A stretch of DNA of 64,000 bases from an uncultured Verrucomicrobiales bacterium (GTDB lineage: Bacteria; Verrucomicrobiota; Verrucomicrobiia; Verrucomicrobiales; Akkermansiaceae): contig CALBJX010000094.1 in assembly GCA_937893015.1 (NCBI GenBank), forward strand, positions 1 to 64,000, read 5' to 3'. The position numbers and the translations under genes are program-made. Below the pieces are notes generated by a model. It was not told where the DNA came from. It searched no databases and was given only the letters and a program-made list of their open reading frames with translations. This document shows positions 24,227 through 32,357 of this stretch, piece after piece. How positions within the stretch are numbered: the stretch's first letter is position 1; every line of letters begins with the position of its first letter.

Positions 24227-25318
24227 TTATTCTCCGCGGAACTTCGCCACCGCATCCTCAAGGAAGCCGTCGGCGACGAGAAGCTGCGCTTCGTGGCGGG
24301 GGATGCCGCGGGAGAGGAGGTAGAAGAGCTGTTCCTCATCCATAGGCGCACTCGCGCTGCCGTGGGAGCAGCGGACGTGGTCGGCAAGAATCTCTAAACC
24401 GGGCAGGGAGTGGATGGTCGCGTCCTCGCTGAGCAGCATGTTGCGGTTCGCCTGATAGGCATCCGTGTGGTGCGCACCTTGCTCCACGCGGATATTGCCC
24501 GCGAAGGTGGCGGTGGCGTGCTCATCGATGACGTTTTTGTAGAGCAGGTTGCTCGCACTGTGACCGACGGCGTGGACTTGGTGCGTGTGCTGGTCCAGCA
24601 CCTCGTGCCCGCTCAGGCGGTTGGCGGAATAGAGCTGAATGTCGGCGGGTGCGTCGGGCTCGCTGTGCAGAATTTCTGCGATTGTTTCCTCTCGCGCCCA
24701 AGCGTGCTTGCTGTGGCGGGTGAGGTGGCGCACGGTCGCATCCACGGAGCGGATGTTGGTGATGTTCATCGCGCGGGATTCCCCGCTGCCGCATTCCTCC
24801 AGCTCCACGGCAATGTCCGCACCGCCCTCCGCATGGATGAGGCGCGTGCAGACGATGGCACCCGCGCCGTGCGTGATGTGCTTTTCGATGATACGTGCCT
24901 TTGCGCCGGGCGCGGCGAGGATGAGCGTGGTCGGCATGAACACGCTTTCCTCTTGCGTCTCATAAGTGATGGTGATGGGCGCACTGTACTCCTTTTCGAG
25001 GAAAAGCACGGCTCCCTTGCCGAAATGCGCGAGGTGCAGGGCGAGAATCTTGTCCGAGCCGATGGTGTGGAGGAGAAGCTCCTCCGCGCGGTCGTCCTTG
25101 TCGATGGCATCCGCCGCGTCATCTGCGCCTGTGATGGTGACGCTGCCGCAGTTGTCGCCTTGCTCCATGAGCGCCACCAGCGCGGCGGCGTACTTGTGCG
25201 GGCGTCCGAAGCGCCAGTCCTCACACAGACGGGTGGGCGTTTCGGCGGCGGCGAGCCGCTGCTCGGCCTCAGCCATTTCCAGCGCGGTGCTCAAATCGGT
25301 GGTATCGGGAAAATCCAT
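24227..25318 (-). CDS. sufD: Fe-S cluster assembly protein SufD
   Basis: This 363-residue β-helix protein shows the SufB/SufD family ending: ARTDAYQANRNMLLS-like block (here DAYQANRNMLLSEDATIHSLPGLEI), DHVRCSHGSASAPMDEEQLFYLLSRGIPRHEAQLL. The conserved His in CSHGS is the one implicated in cluster assembly. With SufB and SufC it forms the SufBC2D scaffold that builds Fe-S clusters. It is shorter than E. coli SufD (about 420 residues). The gene is last of fur-like, sufC, sufB, sufD and starts 14 nt after sufB. No sufS or sufE/sufU follows, so the Cys desulfurase is encoded elsewhere. Confidence 0.92.
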   Translation of the reverse strand: MDFPDTTDLSTALEMAEAEQRLAAAETPTRLCEDWRFGRPHKYAAALVALMEQGDNCGSVTITGADDAADAIDKDDRAEELLLHTIGSDKILALHLAHFGKGAVLFLEKEYSAPITITYETQEESVFMPTTLILAAPGAKARIIEKHITHGAGAIVCTRLIHAEGGADIAVELEECGSGESRAMNITNIRSVDATVRHLTRHSKHAWAREETIAEILHSEPDAPADIQLYSANRLSGHEVLDQHTHQVHAVGHSASNLLYKNVIDEHATATFAGNIRVEQGAHHTDAYQANRNMLLSEDATIHSLPGLEILADHVRCSHGSASAPMDEEQLFYLLSRGIPRHEAQLLVADGFLEDAVAKFRGE

Positions 25319-25332
25319 AGCGCGTTCCTTTC

Positions 25333-26742
25333 TTAGCCGATGGAGTCCTCCATCTCCAAATCAATCAGGCGGCGGAGCTCCACGGAGTATTCCATGGGGA
25401 ACTCTTTGATGAGGTCGTTCACAAAGCCGTTCACCGCAAGGCTCATGGCTTGGGCGCGCGTGAGCCCGCGCTGCTGCATGTAGAAAAGCATCTCCTCGTC
25501 CACCTGCGAGACGGAAGCCTCGTGCTGCACGGCGGAAGCATTGCCGTGCACGGAGATGGCGGGGTAGGTATCCGTGCGGCTGGCGGCATTGATGAGCAGG
25601 GCATCGCATTCCGTGTTGTTCTTGCAGCCCTTCATGCCTTTGAGAATATTCACCTCGCCGCGGTAGGAGGCGCGCCCCTCGCCGATGGAGATGGACTTTG
25701 CCACGATGTTGGACGTGGTGTCGGGCGCGGCGTGAATCATGCGGGCCCCCGTGTCCTGATCCTGCCCGCTGTGGGCGAGCGAGATGGAGACCACCTCGCC
25801 GCGGGCACGGCGACCCTGCAACACCACGGCGGGGTACTTCATCGTCAGCGCGGAGCCGAGGTTGCAGTCAATCCAGCGGATTTCCGCGTCCTCCATGGCC
25901 AGACCGCGCTGGATGACGAGGTTGTACACGTTGGTCGCCCAGTTCTGGACGGTCACATACTGAATCTTCGCTCCTTTGAGGGCCACCAGCTCCACCACGC
26001 CCGAGTGCAGGGTCGCGCTGTCGTACTTGGGGGCGGTGCAGCCCTCCATGTACATGAGCTCGGCACCCTCATCCGCAATGATGAGCGTGCGCTCGAACTG
26101 CCCCATGCTCTCGGAGTTGATGCGGAAGTAGGCCTGCAGCGGCTGCTTGAGCTTCACGCCCTTGGGCACGTAGATGAAGGAGCCGCCCGAAAAGGCTGCG
26201 TGGTTGAGCGCAGAGAACTTGTTGTCGCCCACGGGGATGACCTTGCCGAACCAGGGGCGGAAAATCTCTTCGTATTCTTTCAAGCCCTCGGTGGAGTTCA
26301 CGAAGATGACACCCTGCTTCTTGAGCTCCTCCTGCATGTTGTTGTAGGCGGTCTCGGAGTCATACTGCGCGTCTACGCCCGCGAGAAAGGCTCGCTCCTG
26401 CTCGGGCACGCCGAGGCGTTCGAAGGTGCGCTTCACGTCGTCGGGCACTTCGTCCCAGTTTTTGCGGGGGGCGACGCCGTGGGAGAGGTAGTAGCGGATT
26501 TTCTCGAAATCCACGTTCCTGATGCCCTCGGGAGCCCAGTGGGTGGGCATGGGCATCTCGTTGAACTTGCGGAGGGCCTCCTTGCGGAACTGACGCAGCC
26601 AGTCGGGCTCGCCCTTCACGTCGCAGATGTAGTCGATGGTCTGCTCCGTGAGCCCGTAGCCCGCGTCGTAGGTGTGGTTCTCCGGCATGGAGAACGCACC
26701 GCGGGTGTCCGTCTGAAAGACTGTCTCGTCTCGTTCGCTCAT
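25333..26742 (-). CDS. sufB: Fe-S cluster assembly scaffold SufB
   Basis: At 469 residues it has the full SufB length and markers: [10 protein letters not shown] and the [23 protein letters not shown] linker, [33 protein letters not shown] [12 protein letters not shown], the [23 protein letters not shown] block with a conserved Cys and Glu, and [20 protein letters not shown]. It is the main scaffold subunit of the SufBC2D complex in the cytoplasm. It lies 9 nt downstream of sufC. The order C-B-D matches the suf operons of many bacteria. Confidence 0.96.
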   Translation of the reverse strand: MSERDETVFQTDTRGAFSMPENHTYDAGYGLTEQTIDYICDVKGEPDWLRQFRKEALRKFNEMPMPTHWAPEGIRNVDFEKIRYYLSHGVAPRKNWDEVPDDVKRTFERLGVPEQERAFLAGVDAQYDSETAYNNMQEELKKQGVIFVNSTEGLKEYEEIFRPWFGKVIPVGDNKFSALNHAAFSGGSFIYVPKGVKLKQPLQAYFRINSESMGQFERTLIIADEGAELMYMEGCTAPKYDSATLHSGVVELVALKGAKIQYVTVQNWATNVYNLVIQRGLAMEDAEIRWIDCNLGSALTMKYPAVVLQGRRARGEVVSISLAHSGQDQDTGARMIHAAPDTTSNIVAKSISIGEGRASYRGEVNILKGMKGCKNNTECDALLINAASRTDTYPAISVHGNASAVQHEASVSQVDEEMLFYMQQRGLTRAQAMSLAVNGFVNDLIKEFPMEYSVELRRLIDLEMEDSIG

Positions 26743-26751
26743 GGTCTTTTA

Positions 26752-27504
26752 TCAAGCCTCTTCGGCGTTTTTCACGAAATCGAAGCCGTGCTCCTCGATG
26801 TAGTCCACCAGCTCGAAGCCGCCCGTGCGGACGATTTGACCCTTGTAGAGCACATGGACGACATCGGGGCGGATGTAGTCCAGCAGACGCTTGTAGTGGG
26901 TAATCACCATGAAGCTGCGGAAGGGGGCGCGCATGGCGTTCACGCCGTCGGAGACGATGCGCAGGGCATCCACATCGAGGCCGCTGTCCGTCTCATCGAG
27001 AATGGCGTAGGAGGGCTCCAGCATCATCATCTGGAGAATGTCGTTGCGCTTCTTTTCGCCGCCCGAAAAGCCCTCGTTGACGGCGCGGGAAGTGAACTTC
27101 GCGTCCATGCCCAGCTCCTTCATGCGGCTGCGCAGCTGCTTGTAGAACGCCACGGCATCCAACTCCTCGCCCTTGGGCAGACGGGCCTGCAGGGCGGCAC
27201 GCAGGAAGTTGGCGTTCGTCACCCCCGGCACCTCCACGGGGTATTGGAAAGCGAGGAAGAGCCCCGCGCGGCTGCGCTCATCCACGCTCATCGAGAAAAT
27301 GTCCTGCCCGTCCAGCTCCGCCGTGCCGCTGATGACCTCGTAGTCGGGGTGGCCGCAGAGCACTTTCGAGAGGGTGGATTTGCCCGAGCCGTTGGGCCCC
27401 ATGACGGCGTGCACCTCGCCCTTGGGGATTTCGAGGTTGATGCCGTTGAGGATGGTGGCGCCGTCCTTGACGCGCGCATGCAGGTCTTTGATGATGAGAC
27501 TCAT
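26752..27504 (-). CDS. sufC: Fe-S cluster assembly ATPase SufC
   Basis: The ATG at 27504 gives a standard 250-residue SufC; the open frame to 27603 adds a non-homologous N-terminus. Visible motifs are Walker [15 protein letters not shown], the SufC signature [20 protein letters not shown], Walker [16 protein letters not shown] and the H-loop [12 protein letters not shown]. SufC hydrolyses ATP to drive conformational change of SufB-SufD. The start codon lies 1 nt after the stop of the Fur-family gene, so expression is coupled to it. Confidence 0.96.
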   Translation of the reverse strand: MSLIIKDLHARVKDGATILNGINLEIPKGEVHAVMGPNGSGKSTLSKVLCGHPDYEVISGTAELDGQDIFSMSVDERSRAGLFLAFQYPVEVPGVTNANFLRAALQARLPKGEELDAVAFYKQLRSRMKELGMDAKFTSRAVNEGFSGGEKKRNDILQMMMLEPSYAILDETDSGLDVDALRIVSDGVNAMRAPFRSFMVITHYKRLLDYIRPDVVHVLYKGQIVRTGGFELVDYIEEHGFDFVKNAEEA

Positions 27505-27505
27505 G

Positions 27506-27943
27506 TTAAGATGTTGACGTTTTCGACGAAAAATGTCCGCGGAGGCAGGCCTCCATGCCCGTGATGCGGACGCCCGCGGGCAACTCAAAAATATCTTCCG
27601 CACACAGTCCAGCCTTCAGGTGAATATCCAGCACCTCGCCCGTCGCTTCGTCGATGAGGTGGACGTGGGGCACAAGGTTCTTGCAGTAGCGGGCGGTGCC
27701 GTCATCGAAGTGAAGCCGATTGATGAGCCCCGCTTCATGCAGCGTTTCCAGCGCGTTGTACACCGTGGCGAGCGAGAGCCCCGGCTCCTGTTGCAGCGTG
27801 CGTTCGTAGATGAGAGCCGCCGTCGGGTGGTCTTCGGCATCCAGCACTGTCTGTAACACGGCGCAGCGTTGTCGCGTGAAGCGCACCCCTGCCTTGCGGG
27901 CGAGGTCGGCGGCATTCGGGTGCTGTGCGGTATCGGTGCTCAT
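27506..27943 (-). CDS. Fur-family transcriptional regulator
   Basis: The 145-residue protein has the Fur winged-helix N-terminus ([56 protein letters not shown]). The dimerization domain contains [22 protein letters not shown] in place of the usual HHDHxxCxxC. The CxxC structural zinc sites are absent. Position as first gene of the suf operon suggests that it senses iron or peroxide and controls Fe-S assembly; this is inference. The start at 27943 was chosen over 28072 because the extra residues are not Fur-like and overlap the divergent promoters. It is divergent from cdaA, sharing a 118-bp intergenic region. Confidence 0.88.
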   Translation of the reverse strand: MSTDTAQHPNAADLARKAGVRFTRQRCAVLQTVLDAEDHPTAALIYERTLQQEPGLSLATVYNALETLHEAGLINRLHFDDGTARYCKNLVPHVHLIDEATGEVLDIHLKAGLCAEDIFELPAGVRITGMEACLRGHFSSKTSTS

Positions 27944-27955
27944 CTTGCGGGCGGG

Positions 27956-27984
27956 ATTATACCCCCGAAGTGACCGCCTGACAA
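27956..27984 (-). promoter_or_regulatory. Promoter of the fur-suf operon
   Basis: On the minus strand TTGTCA (27979-27984), 17 bp, TATAAT (27956-27961), 12 nt, ATG (27943). It is near-consensus and expected to be strong unless repressed; no clear Fur box was recognised. Confidence 0.7.
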
Positions 27985-28026
27985 GGCAAAAGCAACGGGC
28001 GGGCCTGTAGAAACGATGCTTTTCTC

Positions 28027-28055
28027 TTGCCACGCGCGTGCGAAAGGGGTAACAT
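28027..28055 (+). promoter_or_regulatory. cdaA promoter, leaderless geometry
   Basis: TTGCCA (28027-28032), 17 bp, TAACAT (28050-28055), 6 nt, ATG at 28062. The predicted start of transcription coincides with the start codon. Confidence 0.65.
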
Positions 28056-28061
28056 AGCGCC

Positions 28062-28847
28062 ATGTCATTCATGGAAGTTCTCAGTGCTCTGTTTGAGATT
28101 GCCGTTCTGTGGCTGATTTTCTACCAGCTCTATCGTGTGGTGAAGGATTCCCGCGCGGCCGCTATCTTGGCGGGTCTTATCGTTATCGTGCTGGCGGCCT
28201 ACTTCGTGTTGGAACTCACGCATGCCTTGGTGCTCAAAGAGCTGGCCGGGCTGATCATCGGTCCCGGTACCATTCTTGTCATCCTCTTTCAGCCGGAAAT
28301 TCGCAATGCTCTCGCGAAGTTCGGCTCCAATAAATACATTCGCCGCGTGTTGGGTCAACAGGTGGAAAACCAGGACTTCATCACCTGCGTGCGCGATTCC
28401 GTGGCGTATCTGGTGAGCAAGCGCTACGGCGCACTCATCGCTATCACCCGCACCAACAAACTCACGGATTATGCTAAGACGGGCACCATGCTCAACGCGT
28501 TCTATACGCGCGAGCTCATCGGCACCATCTTCATGCCCAAGACCCTGCTGCATGACGGCGCGGTGATTGTGGAGAACGAGGTGGTTATCTCCGCCGCCTC
28601 CATTCTTCCCGTATCCAACCGCGAGCTCAAGGACCGCAGTATGGGCCTGCGCCACCGCGCGGGCATCGGTCTGGCGGAGACGACGGATGCCGTCGTCATC
28701 ATCGTTTCCGAGGAGACGGGCGCCGTCTCGCTGGCCGTGGGCAATATGGTGCAGCGCGACATCAGTCTGGACCTCCTTACCTCGCGTCTCACTCAGCTCC
28801 TCTATTCTCATGAAACATCGGATACAGCTCAGGAAACTGCTCTTTGA
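28062..28847 (+). CDS. cdaA: Diadenylate cyclase CdaA
   Basis: The 261-residue protein has three N-terminal membrane helices (residues about 8-75), then a DAC (DisA_N) domain with the catalytic motifs DGA (165-167, in LHDGAVIVENE) and RHR (197-199, in MGLRHRAGIGLAE), plus SEETGAVSLA. It makes cyclic di-AMP from two ATP, a second messenger for potassium and osmotic control. A mini CdaR-like gene overlaps its end. The leaderless promoter fixes the start. Notably mscL, another osmotic-stress gene, lies elsewhere in the window. Confidence 0.93.
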   Translation: MSFMEVLSALFEIAVLWLIFYQLYRVVKDSRAAAILAGLIVIVLAAYFVLELTHALVLKELAGLIIGPGTILVILFQPEIRNALAKFGSNKYIRRVLGQQVENQDFITCVRDSVAYLVSKRYGALIAITRTNKLTDYAKTGTMLNAFYTRELIGTIFMPKTLLHDGAVIVENEVVISAASILPVSNRELKDRSMGLRHRAGIGLAETTDAVVIIVSEETGAVSLAVGNMVQRDISLDLLTSRLTQLLYSHETSDTAQETAL

Positions 28848-28977
28848 TAACTGGAAACCCAAGTACATCTGCCTCGGCTGTGCCGTGCTGGTGTGGCTGA
28901 TGGTGAACCATCTTCTCGTGCGTGGTGAGGCTCCCGAGTGGAATATCGACGATATTCGTATCGTGCTTCCCGAATAA
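28810..28977 (+). CDS. Mini CdaR-like membrane protein
   Basis: A 55-residue protein overlaps the 3' end of cdaA by 38 nt in another frame. It has the sequence type of the N-terminal segment of CdaR/YbbR proteins: LFDNWKPKYICLGCAVLVWLMVNHLL, a short basic lead followed by one membrane helix (residues about 18-37). About 18 extracytoplasmic residues follow (PEWNIDDIRIVLPE). Full CdaR has several YbbR repeats after this helix and regulates CdaA through its membrane segment. The repeats are absent here and no second half was found downstream, so this is either a minimal regulator or a truncated one. Real coding status is inferred from the overlap, the membrane helix and position. Confidence 0.62.
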   Translation: MKHRIQLRKLLFDNWKPKYICLGCAVLVWLMVNHLLVRGEAPEWNIDDIRIVLPE

Positions 28978-29000
28978 TTCAATGAAAAATCCTTTCCTCT

Positions 29001-29636
29001 ATGGCGGGCTTCTTTATCACAGGCACTGACACGGATGTCGGTAAGACCTATGTGACATGTGCGCTGCTGCGCGATTTGCGCCGCCGCGGTATTCCTGCCG
29101 TCGGCTACAAGGCCATGGCCTGCGGCGATCGCGGGGATGCACGCGCGATGCAGGCTGCGACCGATCCCACTCTTCCGTTGGAGATTGTCAATCCGCTCTA
29201 CCTGCGAGCCGCCACGGCGCCCTATGTGGCCGCTCTGTTGGAAAACCGCACGATTACCCCCGAGGAGCTGGTGCAGGGCTACCGCACGGCGGAACAATAC
29301 GGCTCCCCCGTGTTGGCGGAGGGAGCGGGCGGTTGGGAGGTGCCCATCGCTCCCGGCTTCTCTATGTCGGATTTTGCGCAGGCACTCGGGCTGCCCGTCA
29401 TTCTTGTGGTGGGCAACAAGCTCGGCGCGGTGAACCACGCCATCATGACGGTGCAGGGTATCCGCGCCCGCGGCTTGGAATGCCGCGGCATTGTCCTCAA
29501 TCACATCGGTGAGGAGTGGGACACCGCCGCTGTCACCAATCGCCGCCTCATTGAGGAATTTACTGGGCTTCCCGTGGTGGCGGAGCTCATCCGCGGACAG
29601 GAGGATATAGACTCCTCCGCCGTGCTGGGTATTTGA
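29001..29636 (+). CDS. bioD: Dethiobiotin synthetase
   Basis: The 211-residue enzyme starts FFITGTDTDVGKTYVTCALL, with the P-loop variant GTDTDVGKT specific to BioD, followed by YKAMACG and VLAEGAGGWEVPI (the EGAGG motif, with VPI of the diaminopelargonate site). It closes the ureido ring in biotin synthesis using ATP and CO2. In most BioD proteins the Lys after the P-loop lies in KPV; here it is KAMACG. No other bio gene is nearby. It begins 23 nt after the mini CdaR-like gene. Confidence 0.92.
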   Translation: MAGFFITGTDTDVGKTYVTCALLRDLRRRGIPAVGYKAMACGDRGDARAMQAATDPTLPLEIVNPLYLRAATAPYVAALLENRTITPEELVQGYRTAEQYGSPVLAEGAGGWEVPIAPGFSMSDFAQALGLPVILVVGNKLGAVNHAIMTVQGIRARGLECRGIVLNHIGEEWDTAAVTNRRLIEEFTGLPVVAELIRGQEDIDSSAVLGI

Positions 29637-29687
29637 AAAATCCGTATCACCCATGGCGTCGGTGTGCGCTTTTGCCGGTGAATTTGA

Positions 29688-29716
29688 TTGCCCCGGGAAG
29701 GGTTCCGTGGTATCGT
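29688..29716 (+). promoter_or_regulatory. Promoter of the AI-2E-type permease, leaderless GTG start
   Basis: TTGCCC (29688-29693), 17 bp, TATCGT (29711-29716), 7 nt, GTG at 29724. The geometry matches the other leaderless promoters and selects the GTG over the upstream TTG of the open frame. Confidence 0.5.
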
Positions 29717-29723
29717 CATCGGA

Positions 29724-30911
29724 GTGAAGACGAATGAACCCCTTGATGTGTGTCGTGCGGCGTTGAAGTGCTTCGCCGCGCTGTCTCTTGCGGCGATGGG
29801 CGTGGGTGTGCTGGTCGTCGCGGGAATGCTGTTTCGTGCTCTGCAGCCCGTGTTGCTGCCTGTTATTGTGGCGGGCGTGATTTCGTACCTGCTGGCGAAG
29901 CCGACAGACTGGCTGGAGAAGAGGGTGAAGACCCGCGCTCGTGCCGTGGGTGTGGTGGTGCTGGGGGCTTTTGTCCTGCTGGCAGCGGTCGGCGGACTGA
30001 CGATTCCGCCATTGGTGCACCAGACTGCCGATTTGGTGCAAAAACGGCAAATGATTTTGGAGAAGGCCGTTACAACGGGGCAGAACCTGTCGGAAAATCC
30101 TGCGGTCGCTCGCGCCGTGCAGTCGTTGTACAACGGCGCGATGAATGAAGCTCGCAAGGCCGGGATGAACGACGAGGATTTGGCGGAGTTCAAGGGAAAG
30201 AACACCGTGCAGGAGCAGGCCGCAGCGTATATCAGCCTGAATGGTGATGTGATAGCTGCGAAGGTTCTGGAGTTGGGGAAGGCCGGTACGGCAATGCTCG
30301 GTAAGCTGCCGATTGTGCTCAGCGGCGCACTGCTGGTGCCTTTCTTGGTGTATTATTTCCTGTTGTTGAAGGCGGATATCGCGAGAAATTGGCACCGCCT
30401 GTTGCCCTTGCGCGAGGGCGAGGCGCGGGATAAGGTGACGAGGATTCTCTCTGAAATCAACAGCTACTTCATTTCATTCATTCGCAGTCAGATGCTCGTG
30501 AGCCTCATTGATGCGCTGTTGTTGCTCATCGGCCTGTGGATTTTAGGTTTGCCATATGCCTTCACCCTCTGTGTGCTGGCGGCGCTGCTCGGCGTGATTC
30601 CCTACATCGGCATTGCCTCGGCCTGCATCCCTGCGCTACTCATCGCCTGGTTCCACCATCAGAGTGTGGGGTACGTCGTCGCCGTCGGTGCCGTGTTTGC
30701 CGTCGTCAGCTTCCTCGACAACTATTTCATCCAGAAAGCCATTGTCGGCAAACGTCTGCAGATGCACGACATGACCGTCATGTTCTCCGTGCTCTTTTGG
30801 GGCTATGTGCTCGGCGGTGTGGCGGGTATCCTACTCGGCGTGCCGCTGACCGCTGCCGTGAAAGTGCTCTACCGCCACTTTATCTGGCGCGATGATGCTT
30901 CTGCTGAATAA
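29724..30911 (+). CDS. AI-2E family transporter (PerM-like permease)
   Basis: The 395-residue protein starts VKTNEPLDVCRAALK (GTG). It has paired N-terminal helices (LAAMGVGVLVVAGMLF and LLPVIVAGVISYLLAKPTDWLE), then a soluble helical segment, and a C-terminal membrane half with the family core LLIGLWILGLPYAFTLCVLAALLGVIPYIGI and FLDNYFIQKAIVGKRLQMHDM. Family members include the putative autoinducer-2 exporter TqsA and a Na+/H+ antiporter-like group, so the substrate cannot be assigned. The open frame begins at 29688, but that TTG lies inside the proposed -35 box. Confidence 0.85.
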   Translation: MKTNEPLDVCRAALKCFAALSLAAMGVGVLVVAGMLFRALQPVLLPVIVAGVISYLLAKPTDWLEKRVKTRARAVGVVVLGAFVLLAAVGGLTIPPLVHQTADLVQKRQMILEKAVTTGQNLSENPAVARAVQSLYNGAMNEARKAGMNDEDLAEFKGKNTVQEQAAAYISLNGDVIAAKVLELGKAGTAMLGKLPIVLSGALLVPFLVYYFLLLKADIARNWHRLLPLREGEARDKVTRILSEINSYFISFIRSQMLVSLIDALLLLIGLWILGLPYAFTLCVLAALLGVIPYIGIASACIPALLIAWFHHQSVGYVVAVGAVFAVVSFLDNYFIQKAIVGKRLQMHDMTVMFSVLFWGYVLGGVAGILLGVPLTAAVKVLYRHFIWRDDASAE

Positions 30912-30932
30912 TTTTACCTATACTTGCTTGCC

Positions 30933-31787
30933 ATGAATCCTATCCTCCTCGTCATTCCCATCCTCACCATTCTGATGTTCGACCTCGGGCTTACGCTCGA
31001 ATTTCATGATTTCGTCCGCGTGTTTCGCGGGGGAAGAGCGGTTATTGCAGGTCTGCTCGGTCAGCTCATCCTGCTGCCGTTGTTGGCATGGTGGCTCGCC
31101 TGTGTGCTGGAGCTCAACCCTGTGTTCACCATCGGTCTCATGCTGATTGCCTGCTGTCCCGGCGGCAGCTCTTCAAACATCTTTTCGATGCTGGCGCACG
31201 GAGATGTCGCGCTGTCCGTCTCTTTGACAGCGGTGAGCAGTCTCATCACCCTCATCACAGTGCCGCTCGTCATGCAGTGGACGACGGCTTCCGTGGGGGA
31301 GAGTATCGGCGTGACGCTGCCCGTGGGCAAGCTCTTGGCGCAGAATGTCGTCACGATGCTGCTGCCCATCCTCATCGGCATCGGCGTGCGCCGCAAGTGG
31401 CGCGGGGCTGCCGCGCACATTGAGCGCGTGCTTTCCCGTTGCGCTTTCCCTGCGCTCATGTTCCTCGCGGGTATCTTTTTCGTGCAGCACCGCGACACGA
31501 TTGCGGAGAACTTTACGCTGCTCGGCACAGCAGTGACAGGATTGCTCCTCTGCGCCGTTGCTTTGGCGGCGGCGCTCTGCCTCCTTTTCCGCCTCAACAC
31601 GCAGGAACGCCGCACCATCGTGATCGAGGTCGGCATGCAGAATGCCGCACAAGCCATCGCCGTGGCTTCCAGTCCCTTTGTGTTCAATGACGGACGCTTT
31701 GCTATCCCTGCCATCATCTATGCCTTGATGATGAATGTGGTGTTGCTGGTTTACGTCGGCTCCATCCGTTACCTGCGCAAGGCGTAA
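30933..31787 (+). CDS. Bile acid:sodium symporter-family (BASS/SBF) transporter
   Basis: The 284-residue membrane protein has about ten hydrophobic helices and the BASS markers MLIACCPGGSSSNIFSMLAHGDVALSVSLTAVSS in the middle (the Na+-site crossover) and EVGMQNAAQAIAVASSPFVFND near the C-terminus. Bacterial members import bile acids or small organic acids such as pantoate; the substrate here is unknown. The ATG at 30933 follows a TATACT (30919-30924) by 8 nt, but a -35 is not obvious. It may instead be co-transcribed with the upstream permease gene, which ends 21 nt before it. Confidence 0.88.
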   Translation: MNPILLVIPILTILMFDLGLTLEFHDFVRVFRGGRAVIAGLLGQLILLPLLAWWLACVLELNPVFTIGLMLIACCPGGSSSNIFSMLAHGDVALSVSLTAVSSLITLITVPLVMQWTTASVGESIGVTLPVGKLLAQNVVTMLLPILIGIGVRRKWRGAAAHIERVLSRCAFPALMFLAGIFFVQHRDTIAENFTLLGTAVTGLLLCAVALAAALCLLFRLNTQERRTIVIEVGMQNAAQAIAVASSPFVFNDGRFAIPAIIYALMMNVVLLVYVGSIRYLRKA

Positions 31788-31853
31788 AACGAACCGAGTC
31801 CCCCCTCCTCATCAAACACGCCCTTCGCGATCGCCCTGTTTCGGCGATTTTTC

Positions 31854-31882
31854 TTGCGCGGGGGCGCGCGTGGTGGTACAAT
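31854..31882 (+). promoter_or_regulatory. purE promoter
   Basis: TTGCGC (31854-31859), 17 bp, TACAAT (31877-31882), then 10 nt to the ATG at 31893, giving a leader of about 4 nt. Confidence 0.6.
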
Positions 31883-31892
31883 CTCTGTCAGC

Positions 31893-32300
31893 ATGAAAGT
31901 TATCACCATTCTCGGCAGCAAGAGCGACATTCCCTTCATGGAACCCGCAGACAAGTATTTCGACGAGCACAACGTGGAGCACGAGACGGTTATCTATTCC
32001 GCCCACCGCGATTTGCCCGCTCTCCTCGATTACCTCAAGATGCTGGATGAGACGAAGACCAAGGCCGTGCTGCTCTGCGTGGCGGGGCTGTCCGCCGCTC
32101 TGCCCGGCGTGGTGGTGATGAACACGGAGCTGCCCGTCATCGGCGTGCCCGTGCCTTGCGGTCCGCTCAACGGCATCGATGCGCTGCTCGCCATCTCGCA
32201 GCTGCCGGGCGGGGTGCCCGCGACCACGGTCGGTCTGCACAAGAAGACCCCGCTCAACGCCGCTATGGCCGCGCACCGCATCCTGAAACTCGCCGAATAA
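31893..32300 (+). CDS. purE: N5-carboxyaminoimidazole ribonucleotide mutase (PurE)
   Basis: The 135-residue protein shows the PurE fold: ILGSKSDIPFMEPA (phosphate loop), VIYSAHRDLPALLDY (active-site His in SAHR), VAGLSAALPGVVVMNTELPVIGVPVPCGPLNGIDALL, and a C-terminal NAAMAAHRIL helix. It carries out the carboxyl transfer from N5-CAIR to CAIR (or direct AIR carboxylation in class II enzymes). No purK neighbour is present, so class cannot be fixed from context. The start at 31893 is set by the promoter and by homology. A terminator follows 17 nt after the stop. Confidence 0.9.
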   Translation: MKVITILGSKSDIPFMEPADKYFDEHNVEHETVIYSAHRDLPALLDYLKMLDETKTKAVLLCVAGLSAALPGVVVMNTELPVIGVPVPCGPLNGIDALLAISQLPGGVPATTVGLHKKTPLNAAMAAHRILKLAE

Positions 32301-32317
32301 GTTTTTCTGAACAACAC

Positions 32318-32350
32318 GGGGCTGCCGCCCATGCGGTTGCCCCTTTTTTT
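32318..32350 (+). terminator. Terminator after purE, possibly an attenuator before pyrB
   Basis: A hairpin with ggggc (32318-32322) paired to gcccc (32339-32343) and an inner CCGC/GCGG pairing is followed by an unbroken run of 7 T (32344-32350). The pyrB ATG at 32358 lies only 7 nt past the T-run, so pyrB has no room for a separate promoter after it. Readthrough of this hairpin probably controls pyrB. Confidence 0.75.
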
Positions 32351-32357
32351 CGTAGCT

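Noticed and set aside
28065..30395. A 776-codon minus-strand frame opposite cdaA, bioD and the permease.
   Set aside because: It overlaps three recognised genes and its composition (Gln/His/Arg-rich) is that of a shadow frame.
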